A DNA stretch of 47,106 nucleotides. Origin: Phenylobacterium sp. Lineage in GTDB: Bacteria > Pseudomonadota > Alphaproteobacteria > Caulobacterales > Caulobacteraceae. Shown here in pieces: positions 9,536 to 18,779 of the stretch; position 1 is the stretch's first letter, and every line of letters begins with the position of its first letter. The stretch spans positions 1 through 47,106 of the forward strand of contig NZ_JAURWM010000134.1 of assembly GCF_030654915.1 (NCBI RefSeq), given 5' to 3'. Position numbers and translations under genes: made by a program. Below the pieces are notes generated by a model, which saw only the letters and a list, made by a program, of their open reading frames with translations, did not search any database and was not told where the DNA came from.

Positions 9536-11026
9536 ATGAAGATGATCTACAAGGCGCTGGCGACCAGCGCGCTCTGCGCTTCGGCCTGGCTTGCAGCTGG
9601 CCCGACCCTGGCGGCGCCGCTGACCGCCACTGACCGCACCCAGCTGGTCGGCGCGGTCGACACCTATACGCCGAAGATGAACGACGCGGCGCTGAAGCTC
9701 TGGAACTACGCCGAGCTGGGCTACCAAGAAACCAAGAGCACCGCGGTCCTCCAGGACCAACTGAAAGCGGCTGGCTTCACCGTGAAGGCCGGCGTGGCCG
9801 GCGAGCCCACCGGCTTCGTCGCCAGCTTCAAGAACGGCAAGGGTCCGGTCATCGCCATCCTGGCCGAGTTCGACGCCCTGCCGGGCCTGAGCCAAGCCGC
9901 CGTCCCAACCAAGCAACCGATCCCCGGCCAGGACAACGGCCATGGCTGCGGCCACCACCTGTTCGGCGCCGCCTCGGTCGCCGGCGCCGTGGCGCTGAAG
10001 TCCTGGATGATCCAGAACAAGGTGCAGGGCGAGATCCGCGTCTACGGCACCCCCGCTGAAGAAGGCGGCTCGGGCAAGGTCTACATGGTCCGTGACGGGC
10101 TGTTCGACGACGTCGACGTCACCCTGCACTGGCACCCGGGCAACACGAACTCGGCCAACCAGGGCACCTCGATGTCCAACATCAGCGGCAAGTTCCGCTT
10201 CTCCGGCCAATCCAGTCACGCCTCGGGCGCGCCGTGGGCCGGCCGCTCGGCCCTCGACGGCGTCGAGATCATGAACGTCGCCAACAACTACCTGCGCGAA
10301 CACATCCCGGACCGCACGCGAATCCACTACGTCGTCACCAACGGCGGCAAGGCTCCGAACGTCGTGCCCGACTTCGCCGAGGTCTACTACTACGTCCGCA
10401 ACGCCGACCCGAAGATCGTGGTCGACGTGATGGACCGGGTGAAGCTGGCGGCCAACGGCGCGGCCATGATCACCGGCACCAAGGTCGAGTTCGAGCAAAC
10501 CGGCGGCGTCTACAACCTCCTGCCGAACGACGTGCTGGGCAAGGTCATGTACAATTCGCTGACCCAGGTCGGCGGCATCACCTGGACCCCGGAAGAAACC
10601 AAGTTCGCCCAGGAACTGGCCAAGTCGCTGCCGAACGGCGGCGGTGATCTCAGCTCGGTCGGCAAGATCCAGACCTACAAGAACGCCGACACCTCCGGCG
10701 ACGCCGGCGGCGGCTCCACCGACGTGGCCGACATCAGCTGGGTCACCCCGACGGTCGGCCTCTCGACGGCGACCTTCGTTCCCGGCTCGGCCGGCCATAG
10801 CTGGCAGAACGTGGCGGCGGGCGGCATGAGCATCGGCCTGAAGGGCGCGGCGGTCGCAGCCAAGACCCTGTCGATCACCGGGGCCGAACTGTTCTCCAAC
10901 CCGGAACTGATCACCCAGGCCAAGGCCGAGCTGAAGGAGCGTCAAGGCGCTGACTTCCAGTACAAGGCCATGGTCGGCGACCGTAAGCCGCCACTCGACT
11001 ACCGCAAGGCTGGTGGTTCCGAGTAA
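9536..11026 (+). CDS. Secreted M20-family amidohydrolase (AbgB-like)
   Basis: 496 residues with a signal peptide (MKMIYKALATSALCASAWLAAGPTLAAP), so probably periplasmic. The M20D catalytic parts are visible: LAEFDALPG at about 109-117, NGHGCGHH at about 134-141 (metal ligands), TPAEEGGSGK at about 172-181 (general-base and metal glutamates), LHWHPG at about 197-202, and the dimerisation-domain SSHASGAPW. Relatives cleave amide bonds of N-acyl amino acids, p-aminobenzoyl-glutamate or small peptides; the AbgB group is the closest by eye. A good GGAGGG site precedes the ATG. It is the first gene after the sigma/FecR pair and is followed by a strong hairpin, then an M14 peptidase gene. This suggests that it processes the substrate imported by the neighbouring receptors. 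The exact substrate is not known. Confidence 0.9.
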   Translation: MKMIYKALATSALCASAWLAAGPTLAAPLTATDRTQLVGAVDTYTPKMNDAALKLWNYAELGYQETKSTAVLQDQLKAAGFTVKAGVAGEPTGFVASFKNGKGPVIAILAEFDALPGLSQAAVPTKQPIPGQDNGHGCGHHLFGAASVAGAVALKSWMIQNKVQGEIRVYGTPAEEGGSGKVYMVRDGLFDDVDVTLHWHPGNTNSANQGTSMSNISGKFRFSGQSSHASGAPWAGRSALDGVEIMNVANNYLREHIPDRTRIHYVVTNGGKAPNVVPDFAEVYYYVRNADPKIVVDVMDRVKLAANGAAMITGTKVEFEQTGGVYNLLPNDVLGKVMYNSLTQVGGITWTPEETKFAQELAKSLPNGGGDLSSVGKIQTYKNADTSGDAGGGSTDVADISWVTPTVGLSTATFVPGSAGHSWQNVAAGGMSIGLKGAAVAAKTLSITGAELFSNPELITQAKAELKERQGADFQYKAMVGDRKPPLDYRKAGGSE

Positions 11027-11038
11027 GGTAAGGACTGC

Positions 11039-11071
11039 GGCGGAACCTGGCCTTGGCGGTCAGGTTCCGCC
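11039..11071 (+). terminator. Strong hairpin after amidohydrolase gene
   Basis: Eleven perfect pairs (11039-11049 with 11061-11071) extend by three more including one G-U pair, leaving a TTGGC loop. It lies 12 bases past the stop. There is no T-tract, so it is a likely but imperfect intrinsic terminator or an mRNA 3'-end stabiliser. Confidence 0.55.
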
Positions 11072-11215
11072 CACTTCCCGACGATGGTTTTTCGAGCCCC
11101 CGGTATCGCCGCGGCGCCCTTCAAACTAGAGTGTGGAATGCCCTCTCGTCTGCGTCTTGTTACCGAGACGAGCCCGCTGGAGGGCTCGCCCAGTATGTAG
11201 AGAGGACGGGGGATA

Positions 11216-13999
11216 ATGATGACGCGGAAACACGCCATGACAGGCGCCGCCATGGCGTTGGTCATGATCATGGGGGGCGGCGCGAACGCCGCGACCATCA
11301 CGCCGCCGAGCGAAGCCTTCGCCCAGAACCCCGGCAGCGACTACTTCCTTGCCGACTACACCGCCTATGAAGCCTATCTGAAGACCCTGGCTGGCCAGTC
11401 CGACCGCATGAAGCTGGTCGACATCGGCAAGTCCGAAGAGGGCCGCACCCAGTGGGTGGCGATCGTCTCCTCCCCCGCCAACCTCGCCAAGCTCGACCAC
11501 TACAAGTCGATCGCCAAGCGCTTGGCCAAGGCCGAGGGCCTGTCCAAGGAAGAAGCCGCCAAGCTGGCGGCCGAGGGCAAGGCGATCGTCTGGATCGACG
11601 CCGGCATGCACGCCACCGAGACGGTGACCTCGCAAGGCCAAATCCAGGTTCTCTATCGCCTGCTGAGCCAGAACGATCCGGAGACCCTGCGTCACCTGGA
11701 CGACGTGATCATCCTCTACGGCCACGACAATCCGGACGGCATGGAGCTGGTCTCGGACTGGTACATGCGCGACGCCGACGTGAAGAAGCGCGACGTCAAC
11801 ACCATCCCGCGGCTCTATCAAAAGTACGTCGGCCACGACAACAACCGCGACAGCTTCATGTCGCACATGTCCGAAACCACCAACGTGAACAAGATGCTGT
11901 TCCGCGAGTGGTATCCGCAGATCATCTACAACCAGCACCAGCCCGCCCCGGCCGGCATGGTGGTGTTCGTGCCGCCGTTCCGCGACCCCTTCAATTTCAA
12001 CTACGACCCGCTGGTCATGACGACCCTGCAGGAAGTCGGCATGGCCATGCACAGCCGCTTGGTCGCCGAGGACAAGCCTGGTTCCGGCGCGCGTAGCGCG
12101 GCCCCCTACTCCACCTGGCACAACGGGATGGAGCGCTCGGTCGCCTACTTCCACAACGCCGTGGGCCTGCTGACCGAGATCACCGGCAACCCGACGCCGA
12201 TGCCGCTGGCCCTGGTGCCCGACGTGCAGCTGGCCAGCAACGACCGCCCGATGCCCGCGCCGCCGCAGACCTGGCACCTCAGCCAGACGGTCGAGTATCA
12301 GTGGAGCCTGAACCGCGCGGTCATCGACTACGCCGCGCGCAACCGCGAGCGCCTGTTGTTCAACATCTACAAGATGGGCGCGAACAGCATCGAGAAGGGC
12401 CAGGAGGATTCCTGGACCATCACCCCGACCAAGATCGACGCCCTGAAGGAAGCGGCCAAGACCAGCAAGGCGCCGCACGAGGACCCGGTCCTGGCGGCCA
12501 TGATCGGCCGCGGCGCGGTTGATCCGGGCCTCTACAAGTCCGTCCTGCAATCGCCCGAGTCCCGTGACCCGCGCGGCTACGTGATCCCCGCCGACCAGGC
12601 CGACATGCCCACGGTGGTCACCTTCCTGAACGCGCTGATCAAGACCGGCGTCGATGTCGAAAAGGCCGCCAAGCCGTTCAAGGTCGGAGCCAAGACCTAT
12701 CCGGCGGGCTCCTATGTCGTGAAGACGGCCCAGGCCTATCGTCCGCACGTGCTCGACATGTTCGAGCCGCAGGATCACCCGCATGACCTCGAGTATCCGG
12801 GCGGCCCGCCGAAATCGCCCTACGACATCACCGGCTACACCTTGGCCTATCAGATGGGGATCAAGTTCGACCGCATCCTCGATAGCTTCGACGGCCCGTT
12901 CGAGCGCGTTCCGGACCTGATCTCGGTGACCCCGGGCTCGGTCAAGGGTTCGGGCAAGGCCGGCTGGCTGATCAGCCACGAGACCAACAAGAGCTTCACC
13001 TTGACCAACCGCCTGCTGAAGGCCGGCGCGCCGGTCTATTGGCTGAAGGAAGGCTCCAAGGCCGGCAAGGAAGCGTTCGGTCCGGGCGCCATCTGGGTTC
13101 CCGCCTCGGCGCAGGCCCAGGCGATCGTCACCGCCAGCGTCAAGGACCTGGGCATCGACGCCTATGCGGTCGGCGCCAAGCCGACCGGCGAAGCCCTGCC
13201 GCTCAAGCCGGTTCGCATCGGCTTGGTGGACGTCTATGGCGGCTCGATGCCCTCGGGCTGGAACCGCTGGCTGTTCGAGCAGTTCGAGGCGCCCTTCCAA
13301 GTGGTCTATCCGCAGCGCCTGGACGCCGGGAACCTGGCCAAGGACTTCGACGTCCTGGTCTTCGCCGACGGCACCTTCCCCGCGCCCCAGGGCGGCCCGT
13401 TCCGGGCTGGCCGCAGCTTCCCGCAGCCCAAGGCCGAGGACATCCCCGCCGAGTTCCGTCCGTGGCTGGGCAATGTCACCGACGCCAAGACCCTGCCGCA
13501 GCTGGCGGCCTTCGCCAACGATGGCGGCACCTTGATCGCGGTCGGCTCCTCGGCCCGCTTGGCTCCGGCCCTGGGCGCTCCGGTCGAGGTGGCTGTCGCC
13601 AAGAAGGACGGCGACAAGCTGACCGCGCTCACCACCAAGGAATTCTACATTCCAGGTTCGGTGCTCCGCGCCAAGGTCGATAACCGCCAGCCCCTGGCCT
13701 ACGGCATGCCGCAGGACGTTGACGTGTTCTTCGACCGCAGCCCGACCTTCAACCTGAAGGCCTCGGCGCCTGGCGTGGCCAGGGTGTCGTGGTTCGACAC
13801 CGCGACCCCGCTGCGCAGCGGCTGGGCCGTCGGCCAGGAGAGGCTGAAGGGCTCGACCGCCGTGCTCGATATCGACCTCGGCAAGGGCAAGCTGTTCGTG
13901 ATGGGTCCGGAAGTGACCCAGCGCGCCCAGTCATACGGGACCTTCAAATTCCTGTTCAACGGCCTGCTCTATGGACCGGCTGTCTCCGCTCAACGGTAA
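11216..13999 (+). CDS. Secreted M14-family zinc carboxypeptidase, large
   Basis: 927 residues with a signal peptide (MAMALV-type hydrophobic stretch, cleavage near GANA). The M14 zinc motif HxxE appears as GMHATE (His about 132, Glu about 135); a candidate third ligand is the His in YNQHQ at about 241, and a catalytic Glu candidate is in LLTEITG at about 320. The N-terminal GKSEEGRTQWVAIVSS matches the usual M14 opening. After about residue 400 a long C-terminal part contains VRIGLVDVYGGSMPSGWNRW and later a glutamine-amidotransferase-like segment, as in other large bacterial M14 proteins. It should remove residues from peptides or amino-acid conjugates outside the cytoplasm. RBS GAGAGGACGGGG precedes the ATG; a second ATG follows at once. 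A T-tailed terminator lies 17 bases after the stop. Confidence 0.9.
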   Translation: MMTRKHAMTGAAMALVMIMGGGANAATITPPSEAFAQNPGSDYFLADYTAYEAYLKTLAGQSDRMKLVDIGKSEEGRTQWVAIVSSPANLAKLDHYKSIAKRLAKAEGLSKEEAAKLAAEGKAIVWIDAGMHATETVTSQGQIQVLYRLLSQNDPETLRHLDDVIILYGHDNPDGMELVSDWYMRDADVKKRDVNTIPRLYQKYVGHDNNRDSFMSHMSETTNVNKMLFREWYPQIIYNQHQPAPAGMVVFVPPFRDPFNFNYDPLVMTTLQEVGMAMHSRLVAEDKPGSGARSAAPYSTWHNGMERSVAYFHNAVGLLTEITGNPTPMPLALVPDVQLASNDRPMPAPPQTWHLSQTVEYQWSLNRAVIDYAARNRERLLFNIYKMGANSIEKGQEDSWTITPTKIDALKEAAKTSKAPHEDPVLAAMIGRGAVDPGLYKSVLQSPESRDPRGYVIPADQADMPTVVTFLNALIKTGVDVEKAAKPFKVGAKTYPAGSYVVKTAQAYRPHVLDMFEPQDHPHDLEYPGGPPKSPYDITGYTLAYQMGIKFDRILDSFDGPFERVPDLISVTPGSVKGSGKAGWLISHETNKSFTLTNRLLKAGAPVYWLKEGSKAGKEAFGPGAIWVPASAQAQAIVTASVKDLGIDAYAVGAKPTGEALPLKPVRIGLVDVYGGSMPSGWNRWLFEQFEAPFQVVYPQRLDAGNLAKDFDVLVFADGTFPAPQGGPFRAGRSFPQPKAEDIPAEFRPWLGNVTDAKTLPQLAAFANDGGTLIAVGSSARLAPALGAPVEVAVAKKDGDKLTALTTKEFYIPGSVLRAKVDNRQPLAYGMPQDVDVFFDRSPTFNLKASAPGVARVSWFDTATPLRSGWAVGQERLKGSTAVLDIDLGKGKLFVMGPEVTQRAQSYGTFKFLFNGLLYGPAVSAQR

Positions 14000-14016
14000 C
14001 CGCCGCTAGAACGACG

Positions 14017-14050
14017 AAGGGCTCCGGGACCAAGTCCCGGAGCCCTTTTT
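14017..14050 (+). terminator. Rho-independent terminator of the M14 peptidase gene
   Basis: A 14-base perfect stem (14017-14030 with 14034-14047, loop CAA) runs directly into a T-run. It is one of the clearest terminators in the window. Confidence 0.92.
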
Positions 14051-14135
14051 CATGCCTGCTCGCCAGACGCCCAAAGAAGAAGGGCGCCGGTCTTGCGACT
14101 GACGCCCTTCACCGCAAGGACAACGCGGATAGTCC

Positions 14136-14168
14136 GGCGCTCCCCAGCCGCAGGGGCCAGGGAGCGCC
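14136..14168 (-). terminator. Possible terminator of the second TonB receptor gene
   Basis: GGCGCTCCC (14136-14144) pairs with GGGAGCGCC (14160-14168), with an inner loop that can fold further. It lies 9 bases past the receptor stop on the minus strand. No U-run follows, so the role is uncertain. Confidence 0.45.
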
Positions 14169-14177
14169 TTGCTTGGC

Positions 14178-17168
14178 CTAGAAGCGCTTACGCACGCCCA
14201 CATAGTAGGAGCGGCCCAGCACGTCGTAGTTCTGGGCGTCGTAGGTGCCTTCGATGTCGCCGGTTTGCGGCGGCGGGTTGTCGAAGAGGTTGTTCACGCC
14301 GAAGCGCAGGTCGGTTTCCCAAGGCAGCTTCACGCGGCCGTTGAGGTCGAAGGCGTGATAGGCCTTCACGCCGCGCGTGGTGCTGGCGGCGGTCACGACG
14401 CGAGCGGAATTTTCCATCTCGCTGATATAGCGCCAGCGCAGGCCGACGCTCGCCGGGCCGTTGGTGTAGGTCAGCGAGGTGACCGACTTCCACTCCGGGT
14501 GAGCCTGACCAGCGCTGGTTTCGACGGCGGTGCCCCAGGTTCCGGCGTAGTCGTAGGTGGCGGCGCCCGGCAGGTTCTGGACCTTGAAGGTGTCCAGCCA
14601 GCCGACCGCGACGTTGACCGCCAGCGAACCGGCGTTCTCGCCCAGACCGGCGTCCATCAGGTCAACGGTCCAGTCGAACTGAACGTCGATCCCGCTGGTT
14701 TCGAACTGACCCAGGTTCAGCAGGGGCTGGACCGGATTCAACGGCACGCCGCTGGCCGGGTTACGGGTCAGCAACTGGCAGTAGTAGTTGCTCGGGTCAT
14801 AGTTCGGATTCGAACCGCCGGCGTTGAAGCAGAACTGGAAAGCGTTCTTGATCGGCAGCTGGCCGACAGCGTCCTTCACCTTGATGCTGTACCAGTCGAC
14901 CGAAACCGACATCCGGCTGAACAGCGGCGACTCGAACGGCGACTGGACCACGGCGCCGAACGAGAAGGTGTCGGCGGTTTCTTCCTGCAGGTCCGGGTTG
15001 CCGCCGGTGAGGGCGAAGACCTGAGCCGTGCCGAGTTGGTAGCTGTCGATGATGTTCGCCGGCACGCCCTGCGCGAGGCAGAGCGCGGTGACTTGAGCGC
15101 CGCTCGCGCCCCGACGGAACGACGAGCGGACATCGCAGGGATCGCCGTCGGTGTTGGTCGGGCCGGCGGTGCCGACTGCGACGGAGCCCGTCGAGACCGG
15201 AGCAAACAGTTCGCCGACGCTGGGCGCGCGGACGGCGCGGTTATAGCCGCCCCGCAGACGCACGTTGTCGATGACCCTCCAGTCGAAGTCGGCCTTGTAG
15301 GTGCTGATCGCGCCGACCGAGCTGTAGTCGGAGAAGCGATAGCCAAGGTTCGTGTTGAACTCCTGGATGAACGGCAGGTCCTTCAGGATCGGAATCAGGA
15401 TTTCGCCGAACAGTTCATAGGTGTCGACCGAGCCGCCGGCGTCGCGCAGCACGCTGTAGCCCAGCACGTCGCTGGTGCCGTCGGGCTGGTTCAGCTGGCT
15501 GTCAGGGGTGAAGGTGTACTCGTTGCTGCGGTAGTCGGCGCCGATGGCGAAGCGAACTTCACCGGCCGGCAGCTCGAAGGCGCCGCCCTGGACGCTAACT
15601 TCGACCGTGCGCTGTTCCAGGGTGTTCTGGTTCAGGGTGCGACGGCTCATGTAGCGGATGCAGTCGCCCGACGGGGTCAGGTTGCCGAACGGGTTGAAGC
15701 CGCCCGCGCAGTATTCCGTGCCGCCCGTGGGGCTGTTCAGCAGACGCGCGACCGCCGAGGCGCTGGCGCCGCCGGTTTGCTCGTTGTCGAACTTGGCGCG
15801 GCTGAACGAGGCGTAGCCGTCCCAGGTCCAGTCCTTGAAGCCGACGTCGCCCGAGAGGCCCGAGGTCAGCTGATAGACGGTGTAGCTGTACTTCTGGATC
15901 CGCGGACCCAGGATGTCGAACGCCTTGTAGAAGGTGAAGCCGGCGTTCGGGTTCGGGCGCGTGGCCAGGATGTTGCGGAAATCGTTCGTGATGTAGGGGT
16001 TCGAGACCGGAACCGTCAGGCCATAGACGTTCGAGGCCAGGGTCGGATTGCTGACGCCGGTCGACTCATAGTCGGTGAACGAGAACTGCGTGAAGAACCG
16101 CAGGTTGTCGGTCAGATCGTAGTCGAGCTTGCCGAACACCGAGTAGCGGTCGAGGTCCGACTGCATCGACGAACCGTTGTAGCCGAAGTTGACCTGCTGC
16201 TGCGTGCCGGAGGCGTTGGAGTTGACGATATAGGCTTCGTCGGTTTCCGGATCACGGAAGTTCAGGACCGGAACGCCAGCCGTCGAGAACAGGGTCTGGT
16301 CGGTGTTGAAGCCGATCTGGCCGGTGTACTTGCCCGCCGCGTTGCCCGTCAGAGCCCGCGTGCCGTACTGGCCCACGAACACGTTGTTGACCGAGGCCAG
16401 AGTCGGCAGGTTGGCGCCGAACAGCACGGTGCCTTGCGGGATGGTGCTGAGGCCCGGGGTCGAGGTGCGGAAGACATAGTAGTCGCGGGCGCTCTGCAGG
16501 GCGCGGTCGCGGTTGGTGTAGTCGACCGAGATGACCGCGCTGCCCTTGCCTTCATTGAAGCGGCCACCGGCGGTCAGGGCGATCTTGAAGGACTCAGCGT
16601 CGCCCTTCTCCGAGATGCCGTACTGGCTGTCGAGGACGATGCCTTCGAAGTTGCGCTTCAGGCGGAAGTTCACAACCCCGGCGGTGGCGTCCGAACCGTA
16701 GGCCGTCGAGGCGCCGCCGGTGATGACTTCGACGTTGTCGATCAGGGCTTCAGGAATGGTGTTCAGGTCGACCGAGCCGTCCGGGTTGGAGGGCTGCAGG
16801 CGGCGGCCGTCCAGCAGGATCAGGGTGCGCTTGGCGCCCAGACCGCGGAGCGAGGCGTACGACTGGCCGCCGTTCAGGCCGGTCGAGGTCGAGCCGGTGT
16901 TGCCTTGGCCGAACGAGCCCGAGAACTGCGGCATTTGCGACAGCGACTTCTCGACCGTCACCTGCCCGGTGTTTTCAATGGCCGCCTGGCCAACCGAGAC
17001 GATGGGGCTGTTGGCGACATAGTCAGGCCGGGCGATGCGCGAACCGGTGACGACGACTTCTTCAACAGCGACCTCGGCCTCGGTCGTCTGCGCCTGCGCC
17101 GCGCCTGCGAGCAACGCGCCAATGGCGCAGCTGCCCGCCATAAGCCACTTCAACGAACTGGAATTCAT
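14178..17168 (-). CDS. Large TonB-dependent receptor without STN domain
   Basis: 996 residues from the ATG at 17168, which opens into a signal peptide (MNSSSLKWLMAGSCAIGALLAGAAQAQ). A longer frame to 17504 is rejected because its extension is not signal-like. A TonB box (VEEVVVTGSRI) and plug (SYASLRGLGAKRTLILLDGRRL, VEVITGGASTAYGSDATAGVVNF) are followed by a barrel with the terminal YYVGVRKRF. This Caulobacterales/Sphingomonad subtype commonly carries oligopeptides or other large organic substrates rather than simple siderophores, but the ligand cannot be read here. Unlike the receptor at 5172-7667, it has no signalling domain, so it could be the bulk importer while the other acts as sensor. 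It diverges from a dicarboxylate/amino-acid symporter and converges with the M14 peptidase. Confidence 0.92.
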   Translation of the reverse strand: MNSSSLKWLMAGSCAIGALLAGAAQAQTTEAEVAVEEVVVTGSRIARPDYVANSPIVSVGQAAIENTGQVTVEKSLSQMPQFSGSFGQGNTGSTSTGLNGGQSYASLRGLGAKRTLILLDGRRLQPSNPDGSVDLNTIPEALIDNVEVITGGASTAYGSDATAGVVNFRLKRNFEGIVLDSQYGISEKGDAESFKIALTAGGRFNEGKGSAVISVDYTNRDRALQSARDYYVFRTSTPGLSTIPQGTVLFGANLPTLASVNNVFVGQYGTRALTGNAAGKYTGQIGFNTDQTLFSTAGVPVLNFRDPETDEAYIVNSNASGTQQQVNFGYNGSSMQSDLDRYSVFGKLDYDLTDNLRFFTQFSFTDYESTGVSNPTLASNVYGLTVPVSNPYITNDFRNILATRPNPNAGFTFYKAFDILGPRIQKYSYTVYQLTSGLSGDVGFKDWTWDGYASFSRAKFDNEQTGGASASAVARLLNSPTGGTEYCAGGFNPFGNLTPSGDCIRYMSRRTLNQNTLEQRTVEVSVQGGAFELPAGEVRFAIGADYRSNEYTFTPDSQLNQPDGTSDVLGYSVLRDAGGSVDTYELFGEILIPILKDLPFIQEFNTNLGYRFSDYSSVGAISTYKADFDWRVIDNVRLRGGYNRAVRAPSVGELFAPVSTGSVAVGTAGPTNTDGDPCDVRSSFRRGASGAQVTALCLAQGVPANIIDSYQLGTAQVFALTGGNPDLQEETADTFSFGAVVQSPFESPLFSRMSVSVDWYSIKVKDAVGQLPIKNAFQFCFNAGGSNPNYDPSNYYCQLLTRNPASGVPLNPVQPLLNLGQFETSGIDVQFDWTVDLMDAGLGENAGSLAVNVAVGWLDTFKVQNLPGAATYDYAGTWGTAVETSAGQAHPEWKSVTSLTYTNGPASVGLRWRYISEMENSARVVTAASTTRGVKAYHAFDLNGRVKLPWETDLRFGVNNLFDNPPPQTGDIEGTYDAQNYDVLGRSYYVGVRKRF

Positions 17169-17429
17169 CCGACCGCCCTTGGTAATTTTTAGGCCGCGCC
17201 CCTCGCGCGTCCGGTTCCAAGACGCAGGCGTTTCGAAGAGCCACATGTCCGTTTTGCAATTCTTCGCAATTGCGGCGCCGACGTGAGCAGGTGCGGCGCC
17301 AGGGCCACTCCTCGGCTCAGCCTGACCAGAGAAAAGCAATGCCTCGGTGAGGCACGGCGGGCTTGCTGCGTCTTGCAGAGGAACAGGGCGCGATGCTTCG
17401 CCTGGCCCCTTCCCTCGCCGAGTACCGCC
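17169..17429. promoter_or_regulatory. Divergent control region with a helically phased repeat
   Basis: 261 bases between the receptor and symporter starts. GCAATT occurs at 17256-17261 and again at 17266-17271, exactly one helical turn apart, and the second copy forms a small palindrome (GCAATTGC). It sits in AT-richer DNA than its surroundings, as expected for an operator or promoter. The regulator is unknown. Confidence 0.4.
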
Positions 17430-18707
17430 ATGAACCGCCGCTTCGCCCTGTTGATCGTCCTGTCCATGGTGCTCGGGGTGGGAGTGGGCTGGGCGTGCAA
17501 CCAATTCCTGAGCCCAGGCCAGGCCGAACAGGCGGCCAGCAATCTCTCGATCATCACCGACCTGTTCCTACGGCTGATCAAGATGATCATCGCGCCGCTG
17601 GTGTTCACGACCCTGGTCGCCGGCATCGCTCACATGGAGGACGCCGCCGCCGTCGGGCGGATCGGCGCCAAGACGATGGGTTGGTTCATCGGCGCCTCGA
17701 TCGTCTCGCTGCTGATCGGGCTGATGATGGTTCATCTGCTACAGCCCGGGGCCGGCCTGCACATGCAGACGGCCGCCGCCGCCAACGCCCCGGCCATGGC
17801 CAGCACAGACGCCTTTACCCTGAGGGGCTTCATCACCCACCTGGTGCCGACCTCGATCGTCGACGCCATGGCCAAGAACGAGATCCTGCAGATCGTCGTC
17901 TTCTCGCTGTTCGTCGGCACCGCGATCGCCGCCCTGGACAACAAGGCCCCGGCCATCCTGCTGCTGGTCGAGCAGGGCGCCCAGATCATGCTCAAGGTCA
18001 CCGAGTTCGTGATGAAAATGGCCCCCCTGGCCATATTCGCCGCGCTCGCCTCGACCATCGCCACCCAGGGCATGTCGATGCTGGCGGTCTATGGGAAGTT
18101 CGTGCTCGGCTTCTACGCCACCATGGGTTTGTTGTGGCTGGTGCTGTTCGCCGCCGCCTTCGTGGTGCTCGGCAAGCGCGCCGTGCCGCTGTTCGGCGTC
18201 ATCCGCACCCCGGCCCTGCTGGCGTTCTCGACCGCTAGTTCCGAGGCCGCCTATCCTCGCATCCTGGACGCCCTGCCGAAGGTCGGCGTTCGCCGCCGCA
18301 TCGTCTCGTTCGTCCTACCGCTGGGCTATTCGTTCAATCTCGACGGCTCGATGCTCTATTGCACCTTCGCCACCATCTTCATCACCCAGGCGCACGGCGT
18401 GCACCTGACCGTCCAGCAGCAGATCTTCATGCTGTTGTTGCTGATGGTGACCTCGAAAGGCATCGCTGGGGTGCCGCGCGCCTCGCTGGTGGTGATCATG
18501 GCCACCCTCACCTATTTCGGCCTGCCAGAGGCCTGGATCGCCCTAGTTCTGGGCGTCGACCATCTGCTGGACATGGGCCGCTCGGCCACCAACGTCGTCG
18601 GCAACTCGGTCGCCGCCGCCGTGGTCGCCAAGTGGGAGGGCGAACTCGACGACATCGAAGACGAAACCCCGGACGCTGGCGGCGAACCCGCCAAGCTCCC
18701 CGCCTAA
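17430..18707 (+). CDS. Dicarboxylate/amino acid:cation symporter (DAACS family, DctA/GltP-like)
   Basis: 425 residues from the ATG at 17430; the frame extends upstream to 17283, but that part is Arg/Cys-rich and not natural. The protein begins with the TM1 segment MNRRFALLIVLSMVLGVGVG and has eight or so helices. The family signatures are present: FSTASSEAAYPRIL (serine-rich HP1), LPLGYSFNLDGSMLY (TM7), SKGIAGVPRASLVV (HP2) and GRSATNVVGNSVAAAVVAKWEG (TM8). The Asn in TNVVGNS, where glutamate carriers of the GltPh type have Asp, resembles DctA, so C4-dicarboxylates are at least as likely as glutamate. It sits in the inner membrane and uses a proton or sodium gradient. Adjacent secreted peptidases could release its substrate. 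Confidence 0.92.
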   Translation: MNRRFALLIVLSMVLGVGVGWACNQFLSPGQAEQAASNLSIITDLFLRLIKMIIAPLVFTTLVAGIAHMEDAAAVGRIGAKTMGWFIGASIVSLLIGLMMVHLLQPGAGLHMQTAAAANAPAMASTDAFTLRGFITHLVPTSIVDAMAKNEILQIVVFSLFVGTAIAALDNKAPAILLLVEQGAQIMLKVTEFVMKMAPLAIFAALASTIATQGMSMLAVYGKFVLGFYATMGLLWLVLFAAAFVVLGKRAVPLFGVIRTPALLAFSTASSEAAYPRILDALPKVGVRRRIVSFVLPLGYSFNLDGSMLYCTFATIFITQAHGVHLTVQQQIFMLLLLMVTSKGIAGVPRASLVVIMATLTYFGLPEAWIALVLGVDHLLDMGRSATNVVGNSVAAAVVAKWEGELDDIEDETPDAGGEPAKLPA

Positions 18708-18742
18708 CGGGCGGCGGTCGGCGCCTTCCAGACGCAGACGCT

Positions 18743-18779
18743 CAGGCCGAGCGCCGGCCTTCAGCCGGCGCTCGGCCTG
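18743..18779 (+). terminator. Long perfect hairpin after the symporter gene
   Basis: A perfect 16-base stem (18743-18758 with 18764-18779, loop CTTCA) lies between the convergent symporter and ZntB genes. It lacks a T-run on either side. It may stop or protect transcripts from both directions, or be a repeat unit. Confidence 0.5.

Noticed and set aside
8492..10945. Long minus-strand open frame opposite fecR-like and amidohydrolase genes
   Set aside because: It spans two unrelated genes in antisense and has shadow composition (Gly, Arg, Asp, Val, His), with no ribosome site or domain.
14169..17192. Plus-strand open frame of about 1000 codons opposite the second TonB receptor
   Set aside because: The receptor on the other strand has a signal peptide, TonB box and barrel end. 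The antisense peptide has no recognisable domain.
17169..17504. Upstream extension of the second TonB receptor
   Set aside because: The extra 112 residues are not signal-like, whereas the ATG at 17168 opens directly into a signal peptide.
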